A DNA stretch of 64,000 bases from an uncultured Clostridia bacterium (lineage in GTDB: Bacteria > Bacillota > Clostridia > Oscillospirales > Ruminococcaceae). Made by a program: the position numbers and the translations under genes. Below are positions 24,361 to 33,866 of the stretch, in pieces. The notes under the pieces were generated by a model. That model was given only the letters and a program-made list of their open reading frames with translations. It had not been told where the DNA came from and ran no database searches. Positions within the stretch are counted from its first letter, which is position 1; every line of letters begins with the position of its first letter. The DNA lies in contig CANRAO010000004.1 in assembly GCA_947628615.1 (NCBI GenBank), positions 31,279 through 95,278 of the forward strand, read 5' to 3'.

Positions 24361-24927
24361 TTATTTGCTTGAATCAATATACTTCCAATAAGCTGAAAGA
24401 TATTGAATTCCCGATACAACAGTAAGGAGAACCGCTATCCATATAAGAATTTCATTTACCCATATATTATGAACTCCAATTCCTTCTAACAGCATAATAA
24501 CCACAATTGCAATCATAGTGAAAGCAGTTTTCAGCTTTCCCCATATACATGCCGCAACTACAACGCCTTCATTAGCAGTAACAAGTCTGACTCCTGATAC
24601 CATAAACTCTCGTGCAAGAATAAGAATTACCGCAACTGCGTCAATCCACATAGGGCTTCTTGCCAGAAAACAAATGAGAGCCGTAACTACCAATACCTTA
24701 TCGGCTAACGGGTCTAAAAACTTACCGAATGTTGTGACAAGACCGCGTTTTCTTGCGATCTTACCGTCAAACCAATCGGTGACCGATGCAGCTGCAAAAA
24801 TGACAAGTCCTATAATAATGAATATATCAACACTACCCGCATAAACTTTTCCCGAAAGCAGCATAGCCGCAACAAAAAACGGTATCAACGCCACTCTTAA
24901 AACGGTCAATTTGTTTGGAAGATTCAT
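24361..24927 (-). CDS. pgsA: CDP-diacylglycerol-glycerol-3-phosphate 3-phosphatidyltransferase PgsA
   Basis: A 188-residue membrane enzyme making phosphatidylglycerophosphate. The CDP-alcohol phosphotransferase motif is complete: TDWFDGKIARKRGLVTTFGK followed by FLDPLADK. Four to six hydrophobic helices follow (VLVVTALICFLA, AVILILAREFMVSG, TAFTMIAIVVIMLLEG, ILIWIAVLLTVVSGI). The N-terminus MNLPNKLTVLRV is typical. It is 58 bp after the secreted MBL gene and probably the last gene of the recA-recX-rimO-MBL-pgsA run. No terminator between them is obvious. Confidence 0.95.
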   Translation of the reverse strand: MNLPNKLTVLRVALIPFFVAAMLLSGKVYAGSVDIFIIIGLVIFAAASVTDWFDGKIARKRGLVTTFGKFLDPLADKVLVVTALICFLARSPMWIDAVAVILILAREFMVSGVRLVTANEGVVVAACIWGKLKTAFTMIAIVVIMLLEGIGVHNIWVNEILIWIAVLLTVVSGIQYLSAYWKYIDSSK

Positions 24928-24985
24928 AGTGTATAAATTCCTTTCTCAAATATTCCCTAGGAAATATCCTGTCTCTTGTTATGTA

Positions 24986-26857
24986 CTAAACTATTCTGAA
25001 GCTCTTTTTAACCGAAGCTCTGTAAAGACCTATGCCCTTGATTATAATAGTTGCCGTACCTCGGCTTGTGTTATTCTTATAGCTTATTTTATAATCTGTT
25101 CCTGCAACGAGTTTTTTCTTTCCAATCTTTACAACAACAGACTTCTGCGTTCTTGGTTTTCCGTTGTATTTTAGCTTTTTAATTTTACTTACCTTGCATT
25201 TACTGATACTCTTTTTATGCTTAAGACCGATAATAGTACTGTTATCCGAATAAATCTTTTTACCGTCAACTACTTTGTAAGAGCGGATATAGAAGTAGTA
25301 TTTCTTTCCGGCTGTCAACTTCTTAGTCAGTGACGTAACATCTACACTCTTGACGTTTTTAAAAGTTTTAAATTGTTTTTTATTATTTACCGAATATAAA
25401 ATCTGATACCCGTCAGCGTGACTTATTTTTTGCCATTGCAGCATAACTTTTCCTTTAGTCAGCGACTTCTTTAAAGTAATGCTTGTTCCCTTAGGCTTTA
25501 TAGTAAAATAAACCTTTTTAGAACCGGAATAATTACCTTTTCCCTTAACAGTTACAATTCCCTGACCAATATTAGTGGTTTTTGTATACGAAACCGTATA
25601 ATCTTTATCTTTTTTGAGCGTTGTGCTTCCGTCTTTAACCACAACGCTGGGAGATAGCTTTGAGCCCGTATATACCTTATCACTTACATGGAAATATGTA
25701 GCCTTTGATATTGACTTTTGAGTAATCTTAAAGTTCTTTGTTTTAGATCCGTAATAACTTCCTTTTCCTATAAAGGTCACCGATGCAGTTCCGACATTTA
25801 CATTGTCTTTGTATGAACAAATATAATCAATGCCCTCTTTGAGTGCTATTCCGCCTATTTTAATTGTGACATTAGGAATAATCTTACCGCCGGTATATGT
25901 ATATTCGTCTTTATCAAATGTTATCGCACCTGAGGGGAGATGAATATCCGCCTTCGGAGTTTTATTCATTGAAAAGCTATTGCCGGTCGATGTAGAAACG
26001 ATTGTACCAAGTAAATCCGTTCTGTAAATATCAGCCCCTGCTTCGTGAAGTCTTGTAAGTATTGCCTCTGCAGGAAGTCCAGAAGAGTTTACTGACGTAT
26101 CCGCAGTTATTACCGCCGCCTTTGGCATTACCGCATTTAAAAAAGCCTGTGAAGTACTTGTTTTTGCACCGTGATGTCCTACCTTTAAGACATCGCACTT
26201 CAAATTCTCTCCGCTTGCTAAAAGCTGCTGTTCTTCCTCTTCCTCCGCATCAGCCATAAATAAATATGAAACGTTTCCGTATTCCAGCCTCAAAACCATA
26301 GAGTTGTTATTGAGATTGCTATTATCCAACCTAAATGGAGCAATGCACTTTACTATCAGCTTTTTATCTCCAACCGTTGTATTAATTAATTCCGTTCCAG
26401 CTGTAACTTGCACCGGTTCAACTCTTATGGTATCTAACAGCTCTGTAAACTCAGTAAATTTAGGAACGCCGTCTGCAGAACTGGTCATATACATATAGAT
26501 ATTTCCCACTGTGAAGGTGTCTTTTTCAACAACTTCTTCCATAACCTTTACAAGTCCGCCTACATGATCATTATGAGGATGTGTGTTTACCATATAATCT
26601 ATATTTGTTATTCCCTGCTGTTTTAAATAATTTACAACAGTTTCACCATCTGCGTAAGTTCCGCCGTCTATCAGCATAACCTCATTATTCGGCAGGTCAA
26701 CCAGAATAGAATCCGCCTGTCCTACGTCAATATAGTGAACCTTTAATTCTCCGTTAACAGCATAGACGCTGTTGTGGGAAAAAACTATTGCCAATAATGC
26801 GAAAAATAGAATAAAAAATACTGAAATTCCAATTTTTTTGTTTCTTAATATACTCAT
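24986..26857 (-). CDS. Secreted ComEC-like MBL-fold hydrolase with Ig-like and fibronectin-like C-terminal domains
   Basis: 623 residues. A hydrophobic N-terminus (about 9-33) serves as signal peptide or anchor. An MBL domain (about 36-300) resembles the ComEC C-terminal hydrolase, with HYIDVGQADSILVD and the metal motif His93-Pro-His95-Asn-Asp97-His98, then LKVGHHGAKTSTSQ. The rest is three YTGGKIIPNVTIKI/NVGTASVTFIGKGSYYG-type beta repeats (about 315-395, 400-465, 560-620). A fibronectin-III-like region (about 470-555) lies between. It is probably a secreted nuclease or phosphodiesterase bound to the surface; the substrate is unknown. It stands alone from any competence gene. Confidence 0.82.
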   Translation of the reverse strand: MSILRNKKIGISVFFILFFALLAIVFSHNSVYAVNGELKVHYIDVGQADSILVDLPNNEVMLIDGGTYADGETVVNYLKQQGITNIDYMVNTHPHNDHVGGLVKVMEEVVEKDTFTVGNIYMYMTSSADGVPKFTEFTELLDTIRVEPVQVTAGTELINTTVGDKKLIVKCIAPFRLDNSNLNNNSMVLRLEYGNVSYLFMADAEEEEEQQLLASGENLKCDVLKVGHHGAKTSTSQAFLNAVMPKAAVITADTSVNSSGLPAEAILTRLHEAGADIYRTDLLGTIVSTSTGNSFSMNKTPKADIHLPSGAITFDKDEYTYTGGKIIPNVTIKIGGIALKEGIDYICSYKDNVNVGTASVTFIGKGSYYGSKTKNFKITQKSISKATYFHVSDKVYTGSKLSPSVVVKDGSTTLKKDKDYTVSYTKTTNIGQGIVTVKGKGNYSGSKKVYFTIKPKGTSITLKKSLTKGKVMLQWQKISHADGYQILYSVNNKKQFKTFKNVKSVDVTSLTKKLTAGKKYYFYIRSYKVVDGKKIYSDNSTIIGLKHKKSISKCKVSKIKKLKYNGKPRTQKSVVVKIGKKKLVAGTDYKISYKNNTSRGTATIIIKGIGLYRASVKKSFRIV

Positions 26858-26874
26858 ATGTATTCGTCCTTTCT

Positions 26875-28197
26875 TTATATCTGTTCTCCGAGTAAATCGT
26901 AATCTAATATATCATTAACTTTCACTTTAACATATTCACCAAGTGAAAGCCTATTTCCGCTTGTGAAGAAAACCTTTCCGTCAATATCAGGAGCGTCCAT
27001 GTAGCTTCTGCCGAAAAAGCACTCTGCATATCTGTCAAAGCCCTCTACAACTACCTCAAGCTCGTCTCCCAATAAGCTCTGATTGAACTCGTCTGAAATC
27101 CTCATCTGCATATCATAAATAATCTCGCATCTGCGTTCCTTTATATCCTCGTCGATCTGGTCTGGAAACTCTGCCGCCGCAGTACCCTCTTCCTGAGAAT
27201 AGGCAAAGCAGCCAAGCCTTTCAAACCGAACATCTCTGACAAACTCGCAAAGCTCCTCAAACTGTTCATCAGTTTCCCCCGGAAAACCGGTGAGAAGTGT
27301 GGTTCTTATCACAACACCGGGAATCCTGCTTCTGATTTTTATAACCAAATCAATTAGACTTTGCTTGTTCCCTTTTCTGTTCATTCGTTTTAAAACTTCA
27401 CTATTGCAGTGCTGAACAGGAATATCAAGATATTTCACCAGCTTTTCCTGATTGGCGATCGTGTCGATAAGTTCATCAGTAATTCGTTCGGGATACATAT
27501 AAAGCGTTCTTATCCATTTAGGACCGTCTACCTCGCACAGTCTGTTAAGCAACTCCGCCAGCTTTGGCTCTCCGTAAATATCTTCACCGTAACGTGTAGT
27601 ATCCTGTGCAACTACAACAAGCTCGGTAAAGCCCTGAGCAGCAATTTTCTCTGCTTCTTTTACTATTTCATCAATTTCTCTGCTTCTGAATCTTCCCCTT
27701 ATAGAGGGAATAGCACAATATGTACAGCAATTGTCGCAGCCTTCTGCAATTTTAATAAATGCAAAGCTGCCGGGCGTCGAAATAATTCTCTTATCATCAA
27801 AACAAAGACTTTCCTTACCGCCGTATGACGTTACTTGCTCACCCTTGCAGACATCTTTGATAATCTCGCATATCCTTTCATTTGAGCCTATGCCGACCAC
27901 AGCGTCGACCTCCGGGATCTCCTTTAAAACCTCGTCTTTGTATCTCTCAGCCAAACAGCCTGTAATTATAACAGCCTTTATTCTGCCTTCCTGCTTGAGT
28001 GTACAGAACTCCAATATAGTTTCTATTGCCTCTTTCTTTGCAGACTCTATAAATCCGCAAGTGTTTATAATAACAACGTCCGAAAGCGCAGCGTCTGAAA
28101 CAAGCTCGTATTCGTCTTTTCTCAAAAGGTAAAGCATTCTCTCAGCGTCAACCTGATTTTTAGGGCAGCCGAGAGATACCATTCCCACTCTAACCAT
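26875..28197 (-). CDS. rimO: Ribosomal protein S12 methylthiotransferase RimO
   Basis: A radical-SAM enzyme of about 440 residues that methylthiolates an aspartate of S12. It has the N-terminal UPF0004 domain (VGMVSLGCPKNQVDAERML with cysteines for the second Fe-S cluster, NTCGFIESAK), the radical SAM motif CDNCCTYC (CxxxCxxC), SIRGRFRSR, and a C-terminal TRAM domain. I prefer RimO to MiaB because of GCPKNQVD and the short TRAM. The ATG at 28197 has AAGGA 9 nt upstream; the ATG at 28206 is too close to it. It lies between recX and the MBL gene. Confidence 0.94.
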   Translation of the reverse strand: MVRVGMVSLGCPKNQVDAERMLYLLRKDEYELVSDAALSDVVIINTCGFIESAKKEAIETILEFCTLKQEGRIKAVIITGCLAERYKDEVLKEIPEVDAVVGIGSNERICEIIKDVCKGEQVTSYGGKESLCFDDKRIISTPGSFAFIKIAEGCDNCCTYCAIPSIRGRFRSREIDEIVKEAEKIAAQGFTELVVVAQDTTRYGEDIYGEPKLAELLNRLCEVDGPKWIRTLYMYPERITDELIDTIANQEKLVKYLDIPVQHCNSEVLKRMNRKGNKQSLIDLVIKIRSRIPGVVIRTTLLTGFPGETDEQFEELCEFVRDVRFERLGCFAYSQEEGTAAAEFPDQIDEDIKERRCEIIYDMQMRISDEFNQSLLGDELEVVVEGFDRYAECFFGRSYMDAPDIDGKVFFTSGNRLSLGEYVKVKVNDILDYDLLGEQI

Positions 28198-28241
28198 AAT
28201 AATCATTCCTTATTGAAATTAATCTGCTTTCATAAACAAAA

Positions 28242-28856
28242 TCAGTCGTCCGTCTCATTTATTACCTCCTCTAAGACAGCGTTAATGTCGTCATAGGAAT
28301 ACCCGTACCTGACCAATGCGTTCTTTACCTTCTTGACTCCCTTTTCATCATCAAGATAACGGTAATACTTTTTATTTATAAGCTCAAAAAGCCTTTCATA
28401 AACCGTATCCTCATATTCAGACAAGGTTTCTTCTATAATTTCCTTTGGTATTCCCTTATTTCTCATTTCAGCAGAGGCTCTATAATAACCGAACATCTTA
28501 ACTTCACTATAATGCATAGCTAAACGCTCTGCATATCTCCTGTCGTCGATCGTTCCCAGCTCTACCATTCGCTCCATAACCTTATAGCAAACGTCCTCGC
28601 TGTAGTTTTTCTCCAGCTTTTCAAAAAGCTCGGTATACGAATAGTCTCTGTAATCAAGCAGATATAAAGCACGTTCCTTTGCCTTTCTGAATTCATTTGA
28701 GAAAACAATATCCTCAACAGCACTTTGAGGAATTTCCATACCCTCTTTAAGATGATACTCGCATATAATATCAAAATGCCAGAAGTATGTATCATTGTTG
28801 TCAAAGTCAACCTGATAAGTTTTCCCTTTATATTTTTCAAGGCTTGTAATCTTCAT
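28242..28856 (-). CDS. recX: RecX family regulator
   Basis: 204 residues of the RecX type: helical repeats with AKERALYLLDYRDYSYTELF, EKLEKNY, VMERMVELGTIDDRRYAERL, GYYRASAEMRNKGIPKEII and ALVRYGYSYDDI. RecX binds RecA filaments and inhibits or modulates recombinase activity. The N-terminal 45 residues (KGKTYQVDFDNNDTYFWHFD) form a small extra beta region seen in many Firmicutes RecX proteins. The gene follows recA by 24 bp, the usual arrangement. Confidence 0.93.
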   Translation of the reverse strand: MKITSLEKYKGKTYQVDFDNNDTYFWHFDIICEYHLKEGMEIPQSAVEDIVFSNEFRKAKERALYLLDYRDYSYTELFEKLEKNYSEDVCYKVMERMVELGTIDDRRYAERLAMHYSEVKMFGYYRASAEMRNKGIPKEIIEETLSEYEDTVYERLFELINKKYYRYLDDEKGVKKVKNALVRYGYSYDDINAVLEEVINETDD

Positions 28857-28880
28857 AGATATGTACCCTTCACTAAAGCA

Positions 28881-30071
28881 TTAATTGACGTCAACTGGTG
28901 CAAACTCCTCGAAATCATCGTCAGGATCAACGACAATGCTGTTGTCTGTTGCCTTTGCCTTTTCAACGGCTTCAGCCGCCTTTTCAGCGGCTTCCTTAAC
29001 CTTAGCCGACTTCTTGTTCTTTTTGGAAACCATAACAACGGCGTCCTCATTTTCTTTGATTTTACTCTCAATTTCATTCATAATGTCGGGGTTAGAGAGC
29101 AAGAAATCCTTTGAATTATCTCTGCCCTGACCCAGCTTAACGTCGTTATAACTGAACCATGCGCCGCCTTTCTTGACAATTCCAAGTTCAACGGCAAGGT
29201 CTAAAATTTCGCCGACGCGGGAAATTCCCTGACCGTACATAATATCAAATTCGCACTCTTTAAACGGAGGAGCGACCTTATTCTTAACGACCTTGCACTT
29301 TGTTCTGTTTCCGATAACCTCTGCGCCGTTTTTGATCTGTTCTGCACGGCGAACCTCAATTCTCACAGATGAATAGAATTTAAGCGCTCTTCCGCCCGGA
29401 GTAGTTTCAGGGTTTCCGTAAATAACGCCTATCTTTTCACGGACCTGATTTATAAAAATAGCAACACAGTTTGATTTTGCAATAACAGACGTCAGCTTTC
29501 TCATTGCCTGAGACATCAGACGGGCGAGCTGTCCAACGTGAGTATCACCCATCTCGCCGTCGATTTCAGCCTTTGTGACCATAGCGGCAACCGAGTCGAG
29601 CACTATGCATTCTATAGCCCCCGAACGCACAAGAGCCTCGGCAATTTCCAAAGCCTGCTCGCCGCTGTCCGGCTGTGAAACAAGCATATTATCAATATCA
29701 ACGCCCAGCTTTTCAGCATATATAGGGTCAAGAGCATGCTCAACGTCAATGAACGCAACGTCTCCGCCTAGCTTCTGAGCCTCAGCTGCAATATGAAGCG
29801 CAACGGTCGTTTTACCTGAACTTTCTGGACCGTAGATCTCAACGATTCTTCCTCTCGGCACTCCGCCTATGCCGAGCGCCATATCAAGTGTCATCGAGCC
29901 TGTCGGAATTGCTTCAACATTCAGTGTTGAATGTTGTCCCAATTTCATAACTGCTCCCGCACCATACTGCTTTTCTATCTGCGCAATAGCCGTTTCCAGC
30001 GCCTTCTTTTTTTCTTCGCTGTTTTTCGGAACTGTTACACTCTTTTTTACATCATTCTTTTTACTTGCCAT
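28881..30071 (-). CDS. recA: Recombinase RecA
   Basis: 396 residues with Walker [10 protein letters not shown] (near 80), the Walker B region [30 protein letters not shown] (loop L1/L2 region) and [12 protein letters not shown]. It forms ATP-dependent filaments for strand exchange and triggers LexA cleavage. The C-terminal 50 residues are a Lys/Ala-rich then acidic tail (DPDDDFEEF), longer than in B. subtilis. AGGAGG lies before the ATG. The run recA-recX-rimO is likely one operon. No LexA box was identified upstream. Confidence 0.98.
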   Translation of the reverse strand: MASKKNDVKKSVTVPKNSEEKKKALETAIAQIEKQYGAGAVMKLGQHSTLNVEAIPTGSMTLDMALGIGGVPRGRIVEIYGPESSGKTTVALHIAAEAQKLGGDVAFIDVEHALDPIYAEKLGVDIDNMLVSQPDSGEQALEIAEALVRSGAIECIVLDSVAAMVTKAEIDGEMGDTHVGQLARLMSQAMRKLTSVIAKSNCVAIFINQVREKIGVIYGNPETTPGGRALKFYSSVRIEVRRAEQIKNGAEVIGNRTKCKVVKNKVAPPFKECEFDIMYGQGISRVGEILDLAVELGIVKKGGAWFSYNDVKLGQGRDNSKDFLLSNPDIMNEIESKIKENEDAVVMVSKKNKKSAKVKEAAEKAAEAVEKAKATDNSIVVDPDDDFEEFAPVDVN

Positions 30072-30141
30072 TGAAAAGCCTCCTAAAAATATATTTGATA
30101 CGCTTTTATTTTAACATTTCATCTGTCCGATATTCTGGACT

Positions 30142-30462
30142 CTATGTAACTCCATAAGGAGTAGCAGTAACATAAATTATCAGCGCTATATATAACACGG
30201 TTGCCAAAGGAACTATAATAAAAAACATAGGCTTTCTGATTTTATGACGAAACAGCATCATTCCTAGCAATCCCCCGAACGCTCCGCCTATAGCTGTCAA
30301 AGACAGCAAAACAGCTTCGGGCACTCTCCATTTTCGAGTTATGGCTTTATACTTATCAATACCGAAAAACACAAGCGTTACAATGCTCAGCATAATAATG
30401 TACAGTATAAATCTATTATAGTTCACTGATAAAAACTCTCTGACTAATTCAAGATCAATCAT
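30142..30462 (-). CDS. DUF1294 membrane protein
   Basis: 106 residues, four hydrophobic segments, with the DUF1294 signature FFGIDKYKAITRKWRVPEAV LL and GGAFGGLLGMMLFRHKIRKP. The family is found widely in bacteria and its role is unknown. I chose the ATG at 30462, which has AGGTGA upstream and overlaps the prmC stop (ATGATTGA), implying translational coupling; a GTG at 30471 is possible. Last gene of the regulator-prmC run. Confidence 0.88.
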   Translation of the reverse strand: MIDLELVREFLSVNYNRFILYIIMLSIVTLVFFGIDKYKAITRKWRVPEAVLLSLTAIGGAFGGLLGMMLFRHKIRKPMFFIIVPLATVLYIALIIYVTATPYGVT

Positions 30463-31300
30463 AAACTTCACCTGTTACAACCCTGTCTGCTCCGCAAAGA
30501 TCCTTTATGATACTTACATTCTTGTATCCGGCATTAATTAAAATCTGTGAGACCTCATTTCCTTGATTTATCCCAATCTCAAACATCAGTCGTCCGCCCG
30601 AATTTAATTTGCTTATATAAAGACCTGCCATTTCACGATAAAAATCAAGACCGTCCTCACCGCCGAAAAGAGCGTCTTTTGGCTCGAACTCAACCTCTCT
30701 TTGCAGATTTTCCATATCACTTGAACTCAGATACGGAGGGTTTGATACTATTAAATCAGCCTGAGGAAGCCTGTCAATAACAGCATTATCAAGCACACTG
30801 CCCTTGACAACCTCTGCCTTTGAATTATTTAACTTTACATTCTTTTTCAAGAATTCAATTGCTGCCTTAGAATTTTCAATCAAAACTATTTCTTTTAAAT
30901 CTAAATTTTTCTCAAGTGCAAGACCTATACAACCGCTCCCTGAACAAAGGTCAAGTACGGTTATTCCGCTAATGTCCTTATATAATTCAATTGCCGTATC
31001 AACAAGTGTTTCGGTGTCCTGACGAGGAATTAAAACACCCTCTCCTACCCTTATCGGCAGAGAATAAAATTCCCACTCGCCTAAAATATATTGAAGCGGT
31101 TCGCCGCTCACTCTGCGTTTTATAAGCGTTTCAAAAGCCTTATACTTTTCTTTATCAGCGTGAGCGTTCATATCAAAGTACACAGGCTCTTTGCCGAATG
31201 CCTTGCAAAAAAGTTCCTTTGTCTCAAAGTATGTGTTTTCTATTCCAATTTCAGAAAGACTTGCTTTTGCACTCTGAAAAAGCTCATTCAGCGTTACCAT
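30455..31300 (-). CDS. prmC: Peptide chain release factor N5-glutamine methyltransferase PrmC
   Basis: A 281-residue SAM methyltransferase modifying the GGQ glutamine of RF1/RF2. A helical N-terminal domain (about 1-85) with YILGEWEFYSLPI and VLIPRQDTE precedes the Rossmann domain with VLDLCSGSGCIGLALEK and the catalytic SNPPYLS. Length is typical. The start overlaps the end of the DUF1385 gene by 7 bp. prfA is often adjacent to prmC but is not here; instead the yqhQ-like gene precedes it, which is also common in Clostridia. Confidence 0.95.
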   Translation of the reverse strand: MVTLNELFQSAKASLSEIGIENTYFETKELFCKAFGKEPVYFDMNAHADKEKYKAFETLIKRRVSGEPLQYILGEWEFYSLPIRVGEGVLIPRQDTETLVDTAIELYKDISGITVLDLCSGSGCIGLALEKNLDLKEIVLIENSKAAIEFLKKNVKLNNSKAEVVKGSVLDNAVIDRLPQADLIVSNPPYLSSSDMENLQREVEFEPKDALFGGEDGLDFYREMAGLYISKLNSGGRLMFEIGINQGNEVSQILINAGYKNVSIIKDLCGADRVVTGEVYD

Positions 31301-32328
31301 CTGTCGTCTTCTGAATCCTTAGGAATACACGGTTTTAAAGCGGCAATCGCAACCTCAATAACGTCAAGGTCGGGCTCTCTTGTGGTAAGCCTTTGCAGCC
31401 AAAGACCGGGTGCTGATATTATCCTTGTAAAAGTATTGTTGTATTTTCCCGCAAGCCTGATTATCTCATAACCTATTCCCACAATTACGGGAAGCAGCGG
31501 CAGTTTGCATAAAAGTCTTAAGAAAATATTGCTCCACGGAAGTCTGAAAACAGAAAATACAATAATGCTTATAAACAAAACTATAAAGATAAAGCTAGTT
31601 CCGCATCTCGGGTGAAAACGTGTGTATTTCTTAACGCTTTCAGGAGTTAGTTCGTCTCCTGCTTCATAGCAGGCTATACTTTTATGTTCTGCACCGTGAT
31701 ACTCATAAGTACGTCTAATATCTTTCATAAGACCTGTAAGAGCCATATATCCTACAAAAACCATAATCTTAATAACACCCTCGATAAGTGTTTTCACAAA
31801 AGAATTCATAGGGATCAATTTACCTATGCCGTTTACGATCAAAGACGGAACCCACATAAATAACAGCAGTGCAATTATGACACCTAAAGCAGTACCTATA
31901 GTAGTTACAATAGGCACCAGTTTATCACCTATTTTTTCCTCAAGCCAGATTTCAAATTTCGATTGAGGTTCTTCGTCCTCAAACTCCATAGCTCTGTCAG
32001 CAGACTTTGAAAGACATTTATATCCTTCGCTAAGACTGCTGACCATATTGAATATTCCTCTTATAAATGGAGTCTTTTTATACCACGGTGCATTTTTACC
32101 GTTGTTTGCGTCCCATTCTTCAACCTCTATTTCACCGGTAGGAAGTCTAAGCGCCATTGCGGATTTGTCAATACCCCTCATCATAATTCCCTCAATAAGC
32201 GCCTGACCGCCGATTTTTGATTTGAATTTCTCCGACTTCACCTCACCCTGTGAGGAAGGTGTATTAAGATTGTTTTTCTGTTCAAAATCCTTTTGCAGAT
32301 TTTCATTGCTGTTAAATTGATTTGTCAT
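31294..32328 (-). CDS. DUF1385 membrane protein (YqhQ-like)
   Basis: About 344 residues with GGQALIEGIMMRGIDKSAMA near 45 and YEYHGAEHKSIACYEAGDEL near 215, plus RFHPRCGTSFIF, all DUF1385 hallmarks. Four or so membrane helices lie around 140-300. Family role is unknown. In Clostridia it is very often next to prmC/prfA and rpmE, as partly here. The ATG at 32328 lies inside the 3' end of the upstream kinase gene; an ATG at 32349 is an alternative, and neither has ideal spacing. Confidence 0.9.
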   Translation of the reverse strand: MTNQFNSNENLQKDFEQKNNLNTPSSQGEVKSEKFKSKIGGQALIEGIMMRGIDKSAMALRLPTGEIEVEEWDANNGKNAPWYKKTPFIRGIFNMVSSLSEGYKCLSKSADRAMEFEDEEPQSKFEIWLEEKIGDKLVPIVTTIGTALGVIIALLLFMWVPSLIVNGIGKLIPMNSFVKTLIEGVIKIMVFVGYMALTGLMKDIRRTYEYHGAEHKSIACYEAGDELTPESVKKYTRFHPRCGTSFIFIVLFISIIVFSVFRLPWSNIFLRLLCKLPLLPVIVGIGYEIIRLAGKYNNTFTRIISAPGLWLQRLTTREPDLDVIEVAIAALKPCIPKDSEDDRW

Positions 32329-33817
32329 TTTGTATTTCGTTCCTTTCATCCTCTGATGAGAAAATATTTACGTTAACACTTGTATCCTTTGCTTCCTTAG
32401 AAGACGACTGCGAAGCAACCGGAAGTACAATTACAACTGTCGTGCCTACGCCCTCTTCACTGTTGATGTCAAGGCTTCCGCCGTGCAGCGATATAATTTC
32501 GTTTGCAACAGCCAGTCCGATTCCTGAACCACGTCTTGTATGATTAGATTTAAAGAATTTTGTTTTGACCTTTGGCAGATCCTCTTTGCTTATTCCTATT
32601 CCCGTATCGGAAATTGATATAACAACTCCCCTCTCGTCCTCAAAAGCCTCAACCGAAACAGTATCTCCTTCGTCGGAATACTTTATAGCGTTATCTACTA
32701 TATTTATAAACACCTGTCTTAATCTGTTTTTGTCTCCGTAAATAAACGGAAGCATCTCAGGCTCGTAATAATTAAGAGTAATGTTGAGCGCTCTTGCCCT
32801 TTCCTTATATATCAAAACCGTTTCGCCCAGTTCTGCAAGAATATCAATTATATCCTTGCTTAACTGAAGTCTTCCGTCCTGAATCCTTGAGAAATCCAGA
32901 AGCTCTTCAACCATCTGGGAAAGCCTTTCGGTTTCGCTTGTTATTACTCTCATTCCCTTTATAAAGGTTTCCCGATCGTCAATGGTTTCCATAGTCTCGC
33001 TCCAGCCCTTTATGGCGGTAAGAGGAGTTCTCAGCTCGTGGGAAACCTGAGAAATAAACTCGTTTTTTATCTTCTCTGCGTTTGATAGTTCATCAGCCAT
33101 GTAATTGACACTTCTGCACAATTCAGCCAGCTCGCCGTCGCCTTTAAATTTTATTCTCTTTGTAAAGTCGCCTGTTGCAAACTGCTTTGCAGTTTCTGTA
33201 ATTTCGCTTATCGGAGAAACTATACTCCTAACAAACGAAATCCCGGATAGAAAAATAAGAATTACTATTCCTATTATCACAAAAGTGATCACCGCAAAGA
33301 TAAAATACATCTGAATGTTTACGTTGCTCAAAGAAGTTACCATTCTCATAGCGGAATACTCACTTCCGCTTTTTCCTATCATAACAGTATACGACATAAC
33401 CTTTTCGCCTGTTGATTCAAGTCTGAAGGTTTTATAAAGAGAATCTGCATTTGAACTTTTAGCCTCTTCATAATCAGAAAGATCCACATCTGATTCGGAA
33501 GAAAACCCCGAAGAACTTACGATAACGCGTCCTGCGTTGTTCACTGCCATAAGCTCAATTCTGTCCTTGTCGTCGAAGGTCTCAACAAGATTTCTTACCT
33601 CCGAGTTGTAGTTTATGTCATTGTTTTCAGAGTACCTCGTAACAGCAGAAGTGATAATATTCATTTTGCTTGCAAGATACTGCCTGATAGATGAGTGATA
33701 ATAGTTTCTGACAAAAAGCAGCGCTCCGACTTCGACAATCAAAAGGATAATAACCATCAAGCCGAAACTGTTAATGAGCCAGCGTTTTGTTATGCCCTTT
33801 TTAAATCTCATCTTCAA
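32312..33817 (-). CDS. HAMP-domain sensor histidine kinase
   Basis: 501 residues: membrane helix 1 (about 16-36), an extracellular sensing region (about 37-170), helix 2 (about 172-200), HAMP (about 200-255), HisKA with ISQVSHELRTPLTAIKGWSE, then HATPase_c with NIVDNAIKYS (N box), ISDTGIGI (G1), FKSNHTRRGSGIGLAVA (F/G2). It is of the WalK/PhoR-like type and works with the response regulator gene just upstream (50 bp). The start is TTG at 33817 with GGGAG about 10 nt before it; the ATG two codons later is possible. The C-terminal Ser/Glu/Asn tail is unstructured. Confidence 0.95.
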   Translation of the reverse strand: MKMRFKKGITKRWLINSFGLMVIILLIVEVGALLFVRNYYHSSIRQYLASKMNIITSAVTRYSENNDINYNSEVRNLVETFDDKDRIELMAVNNAGRVIVSSSGFSSESDVDLSDYEEAKSSNADSLYKTFRLESTGEKVMSYTVMIGKSGSEYSAMRMVTSLSNVNIQMYFIFAVITFVIIGIVILIFLSGISFVRSIVSPISEITETAKQFATGDFTKRIKFKGDGELAELCRSVNYMADELSNAEKIKNEFISQVSHELRTPLTAIKGWSETMETIDDRETFIKGMRVITSETERLSQMVEELLDFSRIQDGRLQLSKDIIDILAELGETVLIYKERARALNITLNYYEPEMLPFIYGDKNRLRQVFINIVDNAIKYSDEGDTVSVEAFEDERGVVISISDTGIGISKEDLPKVKTKFFKSNHTRRGSGIGLAVANEIISLHGGSLDINSEEGVGTTVVIVLPVASQSSSKEAKDTSVNVNIFSSEDERNEIQNDKSI

Positions 33818-33866
33818 CTATTATCGCTCCCTTCTTTTTAAAATTAGTATTCTAATTTTCTAAAAA

